A DNA stretch of 64,000 nucleotides from ZC4RG20 sp036381515 (GTDB taxonomy: Bacteria; Pseudomonadota; Gammaproteobacteria; Steroidobacterales; Rariloculaceae), in the NCBI GenBank assembly GCA_036381515.1, contig DASVCR010000025.1, positions 24,479 through 88,478 of the forward strand. Reading direction: 5' to 3'. The translations under genes were made by a program, and so were the position numbers. Under the pieces are notes generated by a model, which was not told the origin of the DNA, searched no databases, and saw only the letters and a program-made list of their open reading frames with translations. Shown here piece by piece: positions 34,348 through 43,253 of this stretch (its first letter is position 1; the number at the start of each line of letters is the position of its first letter).

Positions 34348-35802
34348 TCAGGGCACGGTCAGGATCTGCATCGTATTCGTGCCGCCGGAGACGCCTTGCA
34401 GCTCTCCGCGGGTGAATATGACGAGATCGCCGGGCTCGAGCGCGCCGTTCTGGCGCAGGCTGTCGAACAGGTGCTCGTGGATGCCGGACACGTCGGTCTG
34501 CGTGACGTCGAACAGGACCGGATAGACGCCGCGGTAGAGCGTGACCCGCCGCCGCGTCGTCTCGTGGCGCGTGAACGCGTAGATCGGAATGTCCGAGCGC
34601 ACGCGCGACATCCAGAGCGTCGTCGACCCCGACTCCGTCAACGCGATGATCGCCTTGACCTTGAGGTGATTCGCGACGTACATCACCGCCATCGCGATCG
34701 CCTCGTCGACGTGCTCGAACACGTCCTCGAGCCGATAGTTCGCGGCGCGCCTGAACGTCTCGTGCTTCTCCGCGCCGATGCAGAGCTCCGCCATCGTCGC
34801 GACGGCCTGCACCGGATAGCGGCCGATCGCGGTCTCGGCCGACAGCATTACCGCGTCCGTGCCGTCCATCACCGCGTTCGCAACGTCCGACACCTCGGCA
34901 CGCGTAGGCGACGCGTGGCTGATCATCGACTCGAGCATCTGCGTCGCGGTGATCGACACCTTGTTCTGCGACCGCGCGAGGCGGATCAGGCCCTTCTGCA
35001 GGCCGGTCATCGACGCATAGCCGACCTCGACCGCGAGATCGCCGCGCGCGACCATGATCGCGTCGCTCGCCGCGATGATCGACTTGATGTTCTGCACGGC
35101 CTCCGAGCGCTCGATCTTCGCGACGAGGTACGCGTGCCCGCCGGCGGCGCGCAGCAGCTGGCGGGCCTCGTCGATATCGGCCGCATCGCGGGCGAACGAC
35201 ACGGCGACGAAGTCGAGGCCCATCTTCGCGGCCAGTTGGATGTCCGCCCTGTCCTTGTCGGTCAGGGCCGGCGCCGAAAGCCCGCCGCCCCGCTTGTTCA
35301 GGCCCTTCTTGCTGCTCAGCTCGCCGCCCTGCAGGACGCGGCAATCGATCCTGCTGCGGCTCACCGCCTCGGCCTGCAGCACGATCTGCCCGTCGTCGAG
35401 CAACAGCACGTCGCCGGGCTCGACGTCCTCGACGAGCTGCGGGTACGCGACGTTCACGGCCGTCTCGTCGCCGCCCTTCGGATCCATCTCGGTATCGAGG
35501 GCGAACTTCTGCCCGGCCTCGAGCACGATCGAGCCCTTCGCGAAGGACTCGATGCGGATCTTCGGGCCCTGCAGATCGCCCATCAGCGCGACGCAGCATC
35601 CGGCCTTCGCCGCGACCTCGCGCGCGGTCTCGATGCGCCTAAGCTGCTGCTCGGTCGTGCCGTGCGAGAAATTCACGCGCAGCACGTCGGCGCCCGCATG
35701 GATCAGGCGCTCGAGCACTGCGGGGTCGTCGGTCGAGGGGCCGAGCGTCGCAACGATCTTCGTGCGGCGACGGGCGTTCTCGAGGTCCACGGTTCTGATC
35801 AT
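34348..35802 (-). CDS. pyk: Pyruvate kinase
   Basis: Converts PEP and ADP to pyruvate and ATP, the last step of glycolysis. The 484 residues have RRTKIVATLGPSTDDPAVLE, ADVLRVNFSHGT, MGDLQGPKIRI, the signature-like AKIERSEAVQNI with the catalytic Lys, MVARGDLAVEV, and ATQMLESMISHASPTRAEVS. The C-terminal allosteric domain follows (TESGSTTLWMSRVRSDIPIY). AAGGG precedes ATG 35802. Nine bases separate it from the glycerate kinase stop, so they share a transcript. Confidence 0.96.
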   Translation of the reverse strand: MIRTVDLENARRRTKIVATLGPSTDDPAVLERLIHAGADVLRVNFSHGTTEQQLRRIETAREVAAKAGCCVALMGDLQGPKIRIESFAKGSIVLEAGQKFALDTEMDPKGGDETAVNVAYPQLVEDVEPGDVLLLDDGQIVLQAEAVSRSRIDCRVLQGGELSSKKGLNKRGGGLSAPALTDKDRADIQLAAKMGLDFVAVSFARDAADIDEARQLLRAAGGHAYLVAKIERSEAVQNIKSIIAASDAIMVARGDLAVEVGYASMTGLQKGLIRLARSQNKVSITATQMLESMISHASPTRAEVSDVANAVMDGTDAVMLSAETAIGRYPVQAVATMAELCIGAEKHETFRRAANYRLEDVFEHVDEAIAMAVMYVANHLKVKAIIALTESGSTTLWMSRVRSDIPIYAFTRHETTRRRVTLYRGVYPVLFDVTQTDVSGIHEHLFDSLRQNGALEPGDLVIFTRGELQGVSGGTNTMQILTVP

Positions 35803-35810
35803 GCCCTTCC

Positions 35811-37097
35811 CTAGTGGTTCGGACGACAGACGATCAGACGAAAATCGTTGACGTTCGTCCGCGTCGGGCCGGTCCGTAGTAGTAGATCGCACGCGCCGAA
35901 AAAGCGATAGCTGTCGTGCCGCGCGAGCAGCTTCTCGAGCGAAAGCCCGAGCGCCGCGCCGCGGGCCAGCATGTCGGGCGTCACGAGCCCGCCCGCATGG
36001 TCGCCTTGGCCGTCGATGCCGTCCGTATCGGCCGCGAGCGCGAAGATGCCGGGCGCGCCGGCGAGCTCGAGCGCGAGCCCGGCGAGATATTCGAGGTTGC
36101 GTCCGCCGCGGCCTTCCGCGTCGCCGAGCACGACGCGCGTCTCGCCGCCCGACAGGATCGCGACCGGCTCCGCGGAGCGAGCGAGCTCGAGCGCGAGCCG
36201 CGCGTGCTCGCGCCCGAGCGCCTGCGCCTCGCCGTCGAGATCGTCGCCGAGCCGCACGACGCGGAGGCCCTCCCGCTCGAGGAACGCCTGGGCCGCATCG
36301 AGCGCCGTCGCATTCGACGCGACGACGCGGACGGTGTCCTCGGCGAACGTCGGGTCGTCCGGTTTCGGCGTCTCGAAGCGCGGGTCGTCGAGCACGGCAC
36401 GGAGCGCGTCGATCCGCGGGTAGCCGTAGCCGTGCAGGATCTCGAGCGCGTCGCGCTGCGTCGTCCGGTCCGGCAGCGTCGGGCCGGACGCGATGTCGGC
36501 GGGGTCGTCGCCCGGCACGTCCGAGATCGCGAACGTGACGACCGCGGCCGGCCGCGCGGCCGACGCGAGCCTGCCGCCCTTCAGGCCCGACAGGTGCTTG
36601 CGGACGCAGTTGATCTCGCGGATGTCGGCGCCCGCGCGGATCAGGAACGTCGCCGCGTCGCGCTTCTCCTCGAACGCGAGCCCGTCGAGCGGCGCGGACG
36701 CGAGCGCCGAGCCGCCGCCCGAGATCAGCCCGACGAGGCGCTCGCCCGGGCCGACGCTGCGCGCGAGCTCGAGGAGGCGTGCGCCCGCGGCAAGGCTCGC
36801 GCCGTCCGGCGACGGGTGGCCGGCCTCGACGACCTCGATGCCGCCCGCGTCCTCGCCCGGCGCAAGCCCGTGGCCATAGCGCGTGACGACGAGCCCCCGC
36901 ACGGGCGCCTCCCACGCCGCCGAGAATGCGGCGGCCATCGCCGCGGCCGCCTTGCCGGCGCCGATCACGACGGCCGGCGTGCGCACGTCGATCTCGGCGA
37001 GCGCCCGGTCGAGGCAAACGGCGGGAGCGGCCGCGTGGAGCGCACACTCGAACGCGCGCGTGAGGAGCGCCTTCGGGTCGGAAAGCGTCAGTGTCAT
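35811..37097 (-). CDS. Glycerate 2-kinase (MOFRL family)
   Basis: Phosphorylates D-glycerate, giving 2-phosphoglycerate, and so feeds glyoxylate-, tartarate- or serine-derived carbon into lower glycolysis. The 428 residues show AVVIGAGKAAAAMAAAFSAA, LVVTRYGHG, SGGGSALASAP, INCVRKHLSGLKGGRLA, ISDVPGDDPADIASGPTLPD, and the C-terminal MOFRL segment (ILSGGETRVVLGDAEGRGGR; FALAADTDGIDGQGDHAGG). ATG 37097. It sits between pgk and pyk where fructose-bisphosphate aldolase often lies; no aldolase gene is in the window. Confidence 0.92.
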   Translation of the reverse strand: MTLTLSDPKALLTRAFECALHAAAPAVCLDRALAEIDVRTPAVVIGAGKAAAAMAAAFSAAWEAPVRGLVVTRYGHGLAPGEDAGGIEVVEAGHPSPDGASLAAGARLLELARSVGPGERLVGLISGGGSALASAPLDGLAFEEKRDAATFLIRAGADIREINCVRKHLSGLKGGRLASAARPAAVVTFAISDVPGDDPADIASGPTLPDRTTQRDALEILHGYGYPRIDALRAVLDDPRFETPKPDDPTFAEDTVRVVASNATALDAAQAFLEREGLRVVRLGDDLDGEAQALGREHARLALELARSAEPVAILSGGETRVVLGDAEGRGGRNLEYLAGLALELAGAPGIFALAADTDGIDGQGDHAGGLVTPDMLARGAALGLSLEKLLARHDSYRFFGACDLLLRTGPTRTNVNDFRLIVCRPNH

Positions 37098-37159
37098 CGC
37101 TTCGGATGCTCTCCGCCGGCGCCGCGCGACGACACGGCTCGATCCGGCCGAGGCTTTCG

Positions 37160-37180
37160 CGATTATACGCGTATACCCGG
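37160..37180 (-). promoter_or_regulatory. Candidate promoter or operator before the glycerate kinase
   Basis: A perfect 12-bp palindrome TATACGCGTATA at 37164-37175 overlaps a minus-strand TATAAT (37162-37167). It lies about 65 bases upstream of the glycerate kinase start in the only sizeable gap between pgk and pyk. No matching -35 is visible. Confidence 0.35.
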
Positions 37181-37200
37181 ACGGGCTCCGTGGAGCGGCG

Positions 37201-38391
37201 TCACGCCCGAGGTTCTTTCGCGCGCTCCTCGAGCACGGCGACGGCGGGCAGACGCTTGCCTTCGAGAAACTCGAGGAACGCGCCGCCGCCGGTCGAGATG
37301 TAGGAGACATCGTCGGCGATCCCGAACTGCTCGACCGCGGCGAGCGTGTCGCCGCCGCCTGCGATCGAGAATGCGTCGCTCGCCGCGATCGCCTCCGCAA
37401 TACGGCGCGTGCCGGCGGCGAACTCCGGGTGCTCGAACACGCCGACGGGGCCGTTCCAGACGATCGTTCCCGCATCGGCGATGCGCCGCGCGTACGCCTC
37501 CGCGGTCTGCGGCCCGATGTCGAGGATCATGTCGTTCGGGCCAACGCCCGCGAGCGCGGTGATTCGGCCCTTCGCGGTCGGCTCGAGGCTCTCGGCGACG
37601 ACGACGTCCGTCGGCAGCGGGATCTCCGCGCGGCCGAACTCGCCGGCAAGCAGCCGCTTCGCGAAGTCGACCATGTCGCGTTCGACAAGCGACTTGCCGA
37701 TCTCGGCGCCCGCGGCGGCGAGCACGGTGTTCGCGATGCCGCCGCCGAGGATCAGCGCGTCGACCTTCGCGGCGAGCGAGCGCAGCACCTCGATCTTCGT
37801 CGACACCTTCGCGCCGCCGATGATCGCGACGAGCGGGCGGCGCGGCGCCTCGAGCGCGGCGCCGAGCGCCTCGAGCTCCGCGACGAGCAGCGGGCCTGCG
37901 CACGCCTGCGGCGCGAAGCGCGCGACGCCCTCGGTGCTCGCCTGCGCGCGGTGCGCGGTGCCGAACGCGTCCATCACGAAGACGTCGCAGAGCGCGGCCA
38001 TCCGCTTCGCGAGATCGGGGTCGTTCGCCTTCTCTCCGACGAGGAACCGCACGTTCTCGGCCAGCACGATGTCGCCGGGCTTCACGTCGACGCCGTCGAG
38101 AAAGTCCCTCACGACCGGCACCTTGCGGCCGAGGAGCTCCGACAGCGCCGCCGCGACGGGCTCGAGCGACGCCGCGGGGTCGAAAGCGCCCTCCTTCGGG
38201 CGGCCGAGGTGCGACATCACGATCACGGCCGCCCCTTTGCCGAGCGCGGCCTGGAGCGTCGGCAGCGCCGCCTTGATGCGTGCATCGCTGGTGACGCGGC
38301 CGTCCTTCACCGGCACGTTCAGGTCCTCGCGGATCAGCACACGCTTGCCGGCGAGGTCGAGATCGAGCATCCGAACGACTTCGAGCGCCAT
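37201..38391 (-). CDS. pgk: Phosphoglycerate kinase
   Basis: Transfers phosphate from 1,3-bisphosphoglycerate to ADP. The 396 residues are full length: REDLNVPVKDGRVTSDARI, VIVMSHLGRPKEG, LAENVRFLVGEKANDP, VFVMDAFGTAHRAQAST, the hinge and nucleotide part ALILGGGIANTVLAAAGAE, and ISTGGGAFLEFLEGKRLP near the end. GGAGG at 38396-38400 directly precedes the start, and the repeat array begins at once beyond it. On the gap strand, so a shared transcript must cross the array. Confidence 0.97.
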   Translation of the reverse strand: MALEVVRMLDLDLAGKRVLIREDLNVPVKDGRVTSDARIKAALPTLQAALGKGAAVIVMSHLGRPKEGAFDPAASLEPVAAALSELLGRKVPVVRDFLDGVDVKPGDIVLAENVRFLVGEKANDPDLAKRMAALCDVFVMDAFGTAHRAQASTEGVARFAPQACAGPLLVAELEALGAALEAPRRPLVAIIGGAKVSTKIEVLRSLAAKVDALILGGGIANTVLAAAGAEIGKSLVERDMVDFAKRLLAGEFGRAEIPLPTDVVVAESLEPTAKGRITALAGVGPNDMILDIGPQTAEAYARRIADAGTIVWNGPVGVFEHPEFAAGTRRIAEAIAASDAFSIAGGGDTLAAVEQFGIADDVSYISTGGGAFLEFLEGKRLPAVAVLEERAKEPRA

Positions 38392-38400
38392 GGTGCCTCC

Positions 38401-38825
38401 AGAGAAATTGGGGTCAGAGCCCCTTTTTCCGGCGGAAATTGGGGTCAGAGCGGAAATTGCGGTCAGAGCCCTTTTTCTGCGGCACTTCTGTCAGCGAACC
38501 CGTTTCCGCCCCTCTGTCAGCGAGCCCGTTTCCGCCCTCTGTCAGCGAACCCGTTTCCGCCCTCTGTCAGCGAACCCGTTTTCCGCCCTCTGTCAGCGAA
38601 CCCGTTTTCTGCCGGAGAAAGGCGCTGACCCCAATTCCGCTCCGGGGCGGCAGTGCCCTTTACCGGCCGAAAAAGGGCTCTGACTCCGATTTTGGAAAAG
38701 GGCTCTGACCCCACATTTCTGAAGAACGCTGGGGTCAGAGCCCTTGGACCGAGTGTTGGGGCTCTGACCCCGATTTCGCCCTGACCCCGAAAAAGGGCTC
38801 TGACCCCGATTTCGCCGTCAGAGCC
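38401..38825 (+). repeat. Degenerate palindromic repeat array A, between gap and pgk
   Basis: No gene fits here; the gap is filled by copies of GGGGTCAGAGCCCC or its reverse complement, often flanked by an A-run and a T-run (the AAATTGGGG and CCCTTTTTC forms). Forward copies lie at 38410, 38441, 38461 and about 38730. Reverse copies lie at about 38624, 38674, 38700, 38760, 38780 and 38795. A 25-26 bp tandem block sits in the middle. The last GTCAGAGCC overlaps the gap stop codon. Short GGGG/CCCC stems plus T-runs could act as weak terminators. Confidence 0.9.
38486..38614 (+). repeat. Five tandem 25-26 bp units inside array A
   Basis: Units start with CTGTCAGCG at 38488, 38514, 38539, 38564 and 38590 and end CCCGTTT(T)CCGCC. 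They differ only by single substitutions or a one-base length change. There are no unique spacers, so this is not CRISPR. Looks like a locally amplified derivative of the array motif. Confidence 0.9.
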
Positions 38826-39828
38826 GCGCGATCAGCGCCGCGACGTCGAGCATCCGATTCGAGAAGCCCCACTCGTTGTCGTACCACGCGCAGGCCTTCA
38901 CGAGCGTGCCGCCCTGCACCTTCGTCAGCGTCGCGTCGTAGATCGACGACGCCGGGTTGTGGTTGAAGTCGATCGACACGAGCGGCCCGTCGCTGTACGC
39001 GAGCACGCCCTTGAGCGGGCCCTCGCTCGCGGCGCGCATCGCCTGGTTGATCTCTTCGACCGACGTCGCTCGGCGCGCCGTGAACGTCAGGTCGACGATC
39101 GACACGTTGATCGTCGGCACGCGGATTGCGAAACCGTCGAGCTTGCCGTCGAGCTCGGGCAGCACGAGACCGATCGCCGAGGCCGCACCGGTCTTCGTCG
39201 GGATCATCGACTGCGTGGCCGAGCGGGCGCGGCGCAGATCCTTGTGATAGACGTCGGTCAGCACCTGATCGTTCGTGTACGCGTGCACGGTCGTCATCAG
39301 ACCGTGCTCGACGCCGACGGCCTCATGCAGAACCTTGACGAGCGGCGCGAGACAGTTCGTCGTGCAGGACGCATTCGAGATCACGCGATGCGAGCCGTTC
39401 AGCGTGTCGTGATTCACGCCGTAGACGATCGTCGCGTCGACGTCCTTGCCCGCGGGCGCGGAGATCAGCACACGCTTTGCCCCTGCCTCGAGATGCGCGG
39501 AGGCCTTCTCCTTCGACGCGAAAAGTCCGGTGCACTCGAAGACGACGTCGACGCCGAGGCTCTTCCACGGCAGCTTCGACGGGTCGCGCTCCTGCACGAC
39601 GCGGATACGGTCGCCCGCGACGACGAGATCCTGGCCGTCGACCGCGACGTCGAAGGGGAACGGCCCGTGTGCCGAGTCGTAGCGGGTCAGATGCGCGTTC
39701 GTGTTCGCGTCGCCGAGGTCGTTGACGGCGACGATCGAAATCTCGTCGGTCCGCTTGCTCTCGTAAAGCGCACGCAGGATGTTCCGGCCGATCCGGCCGT
39801 AACCGTTGATCGCTACTTTGACCGGCAT
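38818..39828 (-). CDS. gap: Type I glyceraldehyde-3-phosphate dehydrogenase
   Basis: Oxidises glyceraldehyde 3-phosphate with NAD+ and phosphate. The 336 residues are full length: INGYGRIGRNILRALYES, then the active site SNASCTTNCLAPLVKVLHE with catalytic Cys, HAYTNDQVLTDVYHKDLRRA, and ACAWYDNEWGFSNRMLD near the end. The stop (TCA on the plus strand, 38818-38820) lies within a copy of the array motif GTCAGAGCC. Between tkt and array A, in the tkt-gap-pgk order. Confidence 0.97.
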   Translation of the reverse strand: MPVKVAINGYGRIGRNILRALYESKRTDEISIVAVNDLGDANTNAHLTRYDSAHGPFPFDVAVDGQDLVVAGDRIRVVQERDPSKLPWKSLGVDVVFECTGLFASKEKASAHLEAGAKRVLISAPAGKDVDATIVYGVNHDTLNGSHRVISNASCTTNCLAPLVKVLHEAVGVEHGLMTTVHAYTNDQVLTDVYHKDLRRARSATQSMIPTKTGAASAIGLVLPELDGKLDGFAIRVPTINVSIVDLTFTARRATSVEEINQAMRAASEGPLKGVLAYSDGPLVSIDFNHNPASSIYDATLTKVQGGTLVKACAWYDNEWGFSNRMLDVAALIARL

Positions 39829-39862
39829 GTCTGCCTCTCCTCGTCCCTATCTTGAAGCGGGC

Positions 39863-41917
39863 TCACGCGTAGCGCCGCGCCGCGGCAACGATGCGCTCGA
39901 CCGTGAGACCGAAATGCTCGAACAAGTCCTTCGCGGGCGCGGACGCGCCGAACCGGTCGATGCCGATGACGTCCCCGTTCCCGCCCACGTAACGCCACCA
40001 TCCGCCGGTCGCACCGGCCTCGACGACGATCCGCGCCGCGGACGGCGGCAGCACATGTACACGATACTCGTCGCTCTGCCGGTCGAACAACGACGTGCAC
40101 GGCATCGAGACGACGCGCGCCGGGATGCCGGCCGACCGGAGCTCGTCCGCCGCCGCAAGCGCGAGCGAGACCTCCGAGCCCGTCGCGATCAGCACGATGC
40201 GCGGGGCCTCGGCGCTGCTCGACAGGATGTAGCCGCCGCGCCGGATCAGCTCGATCTGGTCCTCGGTGCGCGCGACCGCCGGCAGGGTCTGGCGCGTCAG
40301 CACGAGGCACGTCGGTCCGTCGCGCCGCTCGATCGCGTCGCGCCACGCGACGGCGGTCTCGACCGCATCGCACGGACGCCACACCGTCATGTTCGGGATC
40401 AGGCGCAGGCTCGCGAGGTGCTCGATCGGCTGGTGCGTCGGTCCGTCCTCGCCGAGCCCGATCGAGTCGTGCGTCAGCACGAACACGCTTTGCGTCCGCA
40501 TCAGCGCGGCCATCCTGAGCGCGTTGCGGGCGTAATCCGAGAACACGAGGAACGTCCCGCCGTACGGGAGGAATCCGCCGTGCAGGGAGAGGCCGTTCAT
40601 GATGGCGGCCATGCCGAACTCGCGTACTCCGTAGTGCAGGTAGTTGCCGCCCGGCGCTTCCCGCGTGATGCGCTTCCCGGCCGAATGTAGGGTGTTGTTC
40701 GAGCCCGTTAAATCGGCGGAGCCCCCGAGCAGCTCCGGCAGATGCGGCGCGAAGCCCTCGAGCGCCCGCAGCGACGCGAGGCGCGTCGCGAGCGGCTTCG
40801 CCTCGGCGGCGATCTCCTGCGTGACGCGCTGCGCGACGTCCGCCCACCCTTCCGGCAGCCGGCCGTGCATGCGCCGCTCGAGCTCGGCCGCGAGCTCCGG
40901 ATACGCGGCGCGATAGCGCTCGAACCGCGCCTGCCATTCCGCCTCGGCCTCGCGGCCGCGGGCCGTCGCATCCCACGCCGCCTTGATCTCGGCGGGGACG
41001 ACGAACGGCGGGTGCTCCCAGCCGAGCGCCTTGCGCGTCGCGGCGGCCTCGTCGGGCCCGAGCGGCGCGCCGTGCGTCGCGGCCGTGCCCTGTTTCGTCG
41101 GCGCCCCCCAGCCGATCGTCGTCTTGCAGCAGATCAGCGACGGGCGCTCGCGCTCGGCGCGGGCCGCGTCGATCGCGGCCTTGATCGACGCGGGATCGTG
41201 CCCGTCGACGTTCTCGACGACGTGCCAGCCGTACGCGCGGAAGCGCGCGGGCGTATCGTCGGTGAACCAGCCTTCCGTCTTCCCGTCGATCGAGACGCCG
41301 TTGTCGTCCCAGATCGTGATCAGCTTGCCGAGGCCGAGCGTGCCCGCGAGCGAGCACGCTTCGTGCGAGATGCCCTCCATCAGACAGCCGTCGCCCGCGA
41401 ACACCCACGTGTAGTGATCGATGATCTCGTGGCCTTCCCGGTTGAACGTCGCGGCGAGCACCTTCTCCGCGATCGCCATGCCGACGGCGTTCGCGAGACC
41501 CTGGCCCAGCGGGCCCGTCGTCGTCTCGATGCCGATCTCGGGCTCGCGCTCGGGATGACCCGCCGTGCGCGAGCCGAGCTGACGGAAGCGCTCGATCTCG
41601 TCGATGCCGAGCGGGTAGCCGGTGAGGTGCAACACGGCATAGAGCAGCATCGAGCCGTGACCGTTCGACAGCACGAAGCGGTCGCGGTCGATCCATTCCG
41701 GATTCGCGGGATTGAACTTCAGGTAGTCGTTCCAGACGACCTCGGCGATGTCGGCCATGCCCATCGGCATGCCGGGGTGGCCCGACTTCGCGCGCTCCAC
41801 GGCGTCCATCGCGAGCACGCGCACCGCGTTCGCGAGCAGGCGCCGGGGCGGTCGATCCGACGACGTGACGGGCGAGCCGTGCTGGGTCTGAGTCAATTTG
41901 TCTCCGGTAAAAGACAT
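39863..41917 (-). CDS. tkt: Transketolase
   Basis: ThDP-dependent transfer of two-carbon units between pentose-phosphate and glycolytic sugars. The 684 residues include AKSGHPGMPMGMADIAEVVW, the ThDP motif GDGCLMEGISHEACSLAGTL ending in IWDDN, and the pyrimidine-domain GVREFGMAAIMNGLSLHGG. RIVAAARRYA at the end is usual. First gene of the tkt-gap-pgk run. No strong ribosome-binding site was seen. The 289 bases upstream show no further gene. Confidence 0.97.
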   Translation of the reverse strand: MSFTGDKLTQTQHGSPVTSSDRPPRRLLANAVRVLAMDAVERAKSGHPGMPMGMADIAEVVWNDYLKFNPANPEWIDRDRFVLSNGHGSMLLYAVLHLTGYPLGIDEIERFRQLGSRTAGHPEREPEIGIETTTGPLGQGLANAVGMAIAEKVLAATFNREGHEIIDHYTWVFAGDGCLMEGISHEACSLAGTLGLGKLITIWDDNGVSIDGKTEGWFTDDTPARFRAYGWHVVENVDGHDPASIKAAIDAARAERERPSLICCKTTIGWGAPTKQGTAATHGAPLGPDEAAATRKALGWEHPPFVVPAEIKAAWDATARGREAEAEWQARFERYRAAYPELAAELERRMHGRLPEGWADVAQRVTQEIAAEAKPLATRLASLRALEGFAPHLPELLGGSADLTGSNNTLHSAGKRITREAPGGNYLHYGVREFGMAAIMNGLSLHGGFLPYGGTFLVFSDYARNALRMAALMRTQSVFVLTHDSIGLGEDGPTHQPIEHLASLRLIPNMTVWRPCDAVETAVAWRDAIERRDGPTCLVLTRQTLPAVARTEDQIELIRRGGYILSSSAEAPRIVLIATGSEVSLALAAADELRSAGIPARVVSMPCTSLFDRQSDEYRVHVLPPSAARIVVEAGATGGWWRYVGGNGDVIGIDRFGASAPAKDLFEHFGLTVERIVAAARRYA

Positions 41918-42206
41918 CTCGAGCCGAGCGCTCTTTGCTGTTATTTGGTGTCGAAGGGAGATAAGCGGAGCAAAGGATTGTCGCTTAACGTGTCGGAGTT
42001 CCGCAACTTGAGGCGGATTGCGGCGATTGTGAAGGAATCGCCGAGCGCCCGTGATTCGGGTCCAGTATCATGACCGCCCATTTCGCGCCGGGCGATTCGA
42101 TGACCCGTCAACCTGCCGCCGTCCGCGACGCCGCTCGAAGCGGCTCGCAGCGCGCCCGACCTCGCGGCCGGCCTGCGGCACATCGCGACACCTGCCGCCG
42201 TCGGCA

Positions 42207-43001
42207 ATGGTGAGACCCGTGTCCCGGCCGATCGTTCTGCTGCATCTGACGGACCCGCATCTCTTCGCGACCGCGGACGGTCGCCTGCGCGGCGTCAACA
42301 CGTACGAGACTTTCGTCACAGTGCTCGAGCAGGCACAACGCTCGGCGCGCTGGCCGCCCGACGCCGTGGTCGTGACCGGCGACATCGTGCAGGACGAGAG
42401 CCGCGCGGGCTACGAGCGGTTCCGCTCGAGCCTCGAGCCCCTCGGGCTGCCGGTCTACTCGATCCCGGGGAACCACGACGATCCGGTCCTGCTCGACGAG
42501 GTCCTCCGCGGCGGGTCTTTCCGAGTCGGCGGCGAAGCGCGCATGGACGGCTGGTCGCTGATCTTCCTGTCGACGTATCTGACCGGCGAGGATGCGGGCG
42601 GTCTCGGCGAGAAGCGGCTGCGGGGTCTCGCCGCCGCGCTCGCGGCGCATCGCGGCACGCACGTGCTCGTCGTGATGCACCATCATCCGCTGCCGCTCGG
42701 CAGCGTCTGGCTCGACAGCGTCGCGCTGCGCGACGCGCCCGCGTTCCTCGAGGTGCTCGACGCGAACTCCCACGTGCGCGGCGTGCTCTGCGGGCACGTG
42801 CACCAGGCGAGCGACCGCGAGCGGCGCGGCGTGCGCTTCATCACGACGCCGTCGACGTGCTCGCAGTTCCTGCCGGGCAGCGAGCGCTTCGCGCTCGACG
42901 ATCGCCCGCCCGGGATGCGCTGGCTCGTGCTGCACCCGGACGGTTTCATCGATACGGAGGTCGAATGGGTCGCCTCGCCGACGGGCTCGGCGCCGCGCTG
43001 A
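42207..43001 (+). CDS. cpdA: CpdA, 3',5'-cyclic-AMP phosphodiesterase
   Basis: Class III metallophosphodiesterase that lowers cAMP in the cytoplasm. The 264 residues have LLHLTDPHLFA, VVTGDIVQDESRAGYERFRS, YSIPGNHDDP, MHHHPLPLG and GVLCGHVHQASDRE, all the metal ligands of the family. ATG 42207 is chosen over longer readings to 42051 because the extra residues are Arg-rich and unlike the family. With the CHASE2 cyclase at 23336 the window encodes a likely maker and a likely breaker of cyclic nucleotide. Confidence 0.9.
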   Translation: MVRPVSRPIVLLHLTDPHLFATADGRLRGVNTYETFVTVLEQAQRSARWPPDAVVVTGDIVQDESRAGYERFRSSLEPLGLPVYSIPGNHDDPVLLDEVLRGGSFRVGGEARMDGWSLIFLSTYLTGEDAGGLGEKRLRGLAAALAAHRGTHVLVVMHHHPLPLGSVWLDSVALRDAPAFLEVLDANSHVRGVLCGHVHQASDRERRGVRFITTPSTCSQFLPGSERFALDDRPPGMRWLVLHPDGFIDTEVEWVASPTGSAPR

Positions 43002-43032
43002 CGGCGCCGCGGGGCGACGACGAAAGGCGGGC

Positions 43033-43224
43033 TCAGATCTCGACCATCTCGAAGTCTTCCTTGCCGGATCCGCAATCCGGGCAGCGCCACGACAGCGGCA
43101 CGTCGTCCCAGCGCGTGCCGGGCGCGAGGCCTTCCTCGGGCAGGCCCTTCTCCTCGTCGTACACGAAGCCGCAGATCAGACACATCCAGCGCTTGTAACC
43201 CGCGCTCTGTACCGCTTCTTCCAT
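43033..43224 (-). CDS. Rubredoxin
   Basis: Small one-iron electron carrier. The 63 residues hold the two iron-binding knuckles MCLICGFVYDEEKGLPEEGL and CPDCGSGKEDFEMVE, with DVPLSWRCPDCG typical. A short N-terminal extension (MEEAVQSAGYK) precedes the domain. AGAGGAG lies just before ATG 43224. Convergent with cpdA. The partner is not in the window; alkane hydroxylases or rubredoxin reductases are usual. Confidence 0.93.
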   Translation of the reverse strand: MEEAVQSAGYKRWMCLICGFVYDEEKGLPEEGLAPGTRWDDVPLSWRCPDCGSGKEDFEMVEI

Positions 43225-43253
43225 CGCTCCTCTTGCCGCCACGCGGCACGTAA

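Noticed and set aside
38486..38614. Tandem units considered as a CRISPR array
   Set aside because: Units are back to back with no unique spacers and no cas genes are in the window.
42073..42209. Short plus-strand frame just before cpdA
   Set aside because: Arg/Ala-rich, no ribosome-binding site, and no similarity; looks like chance.
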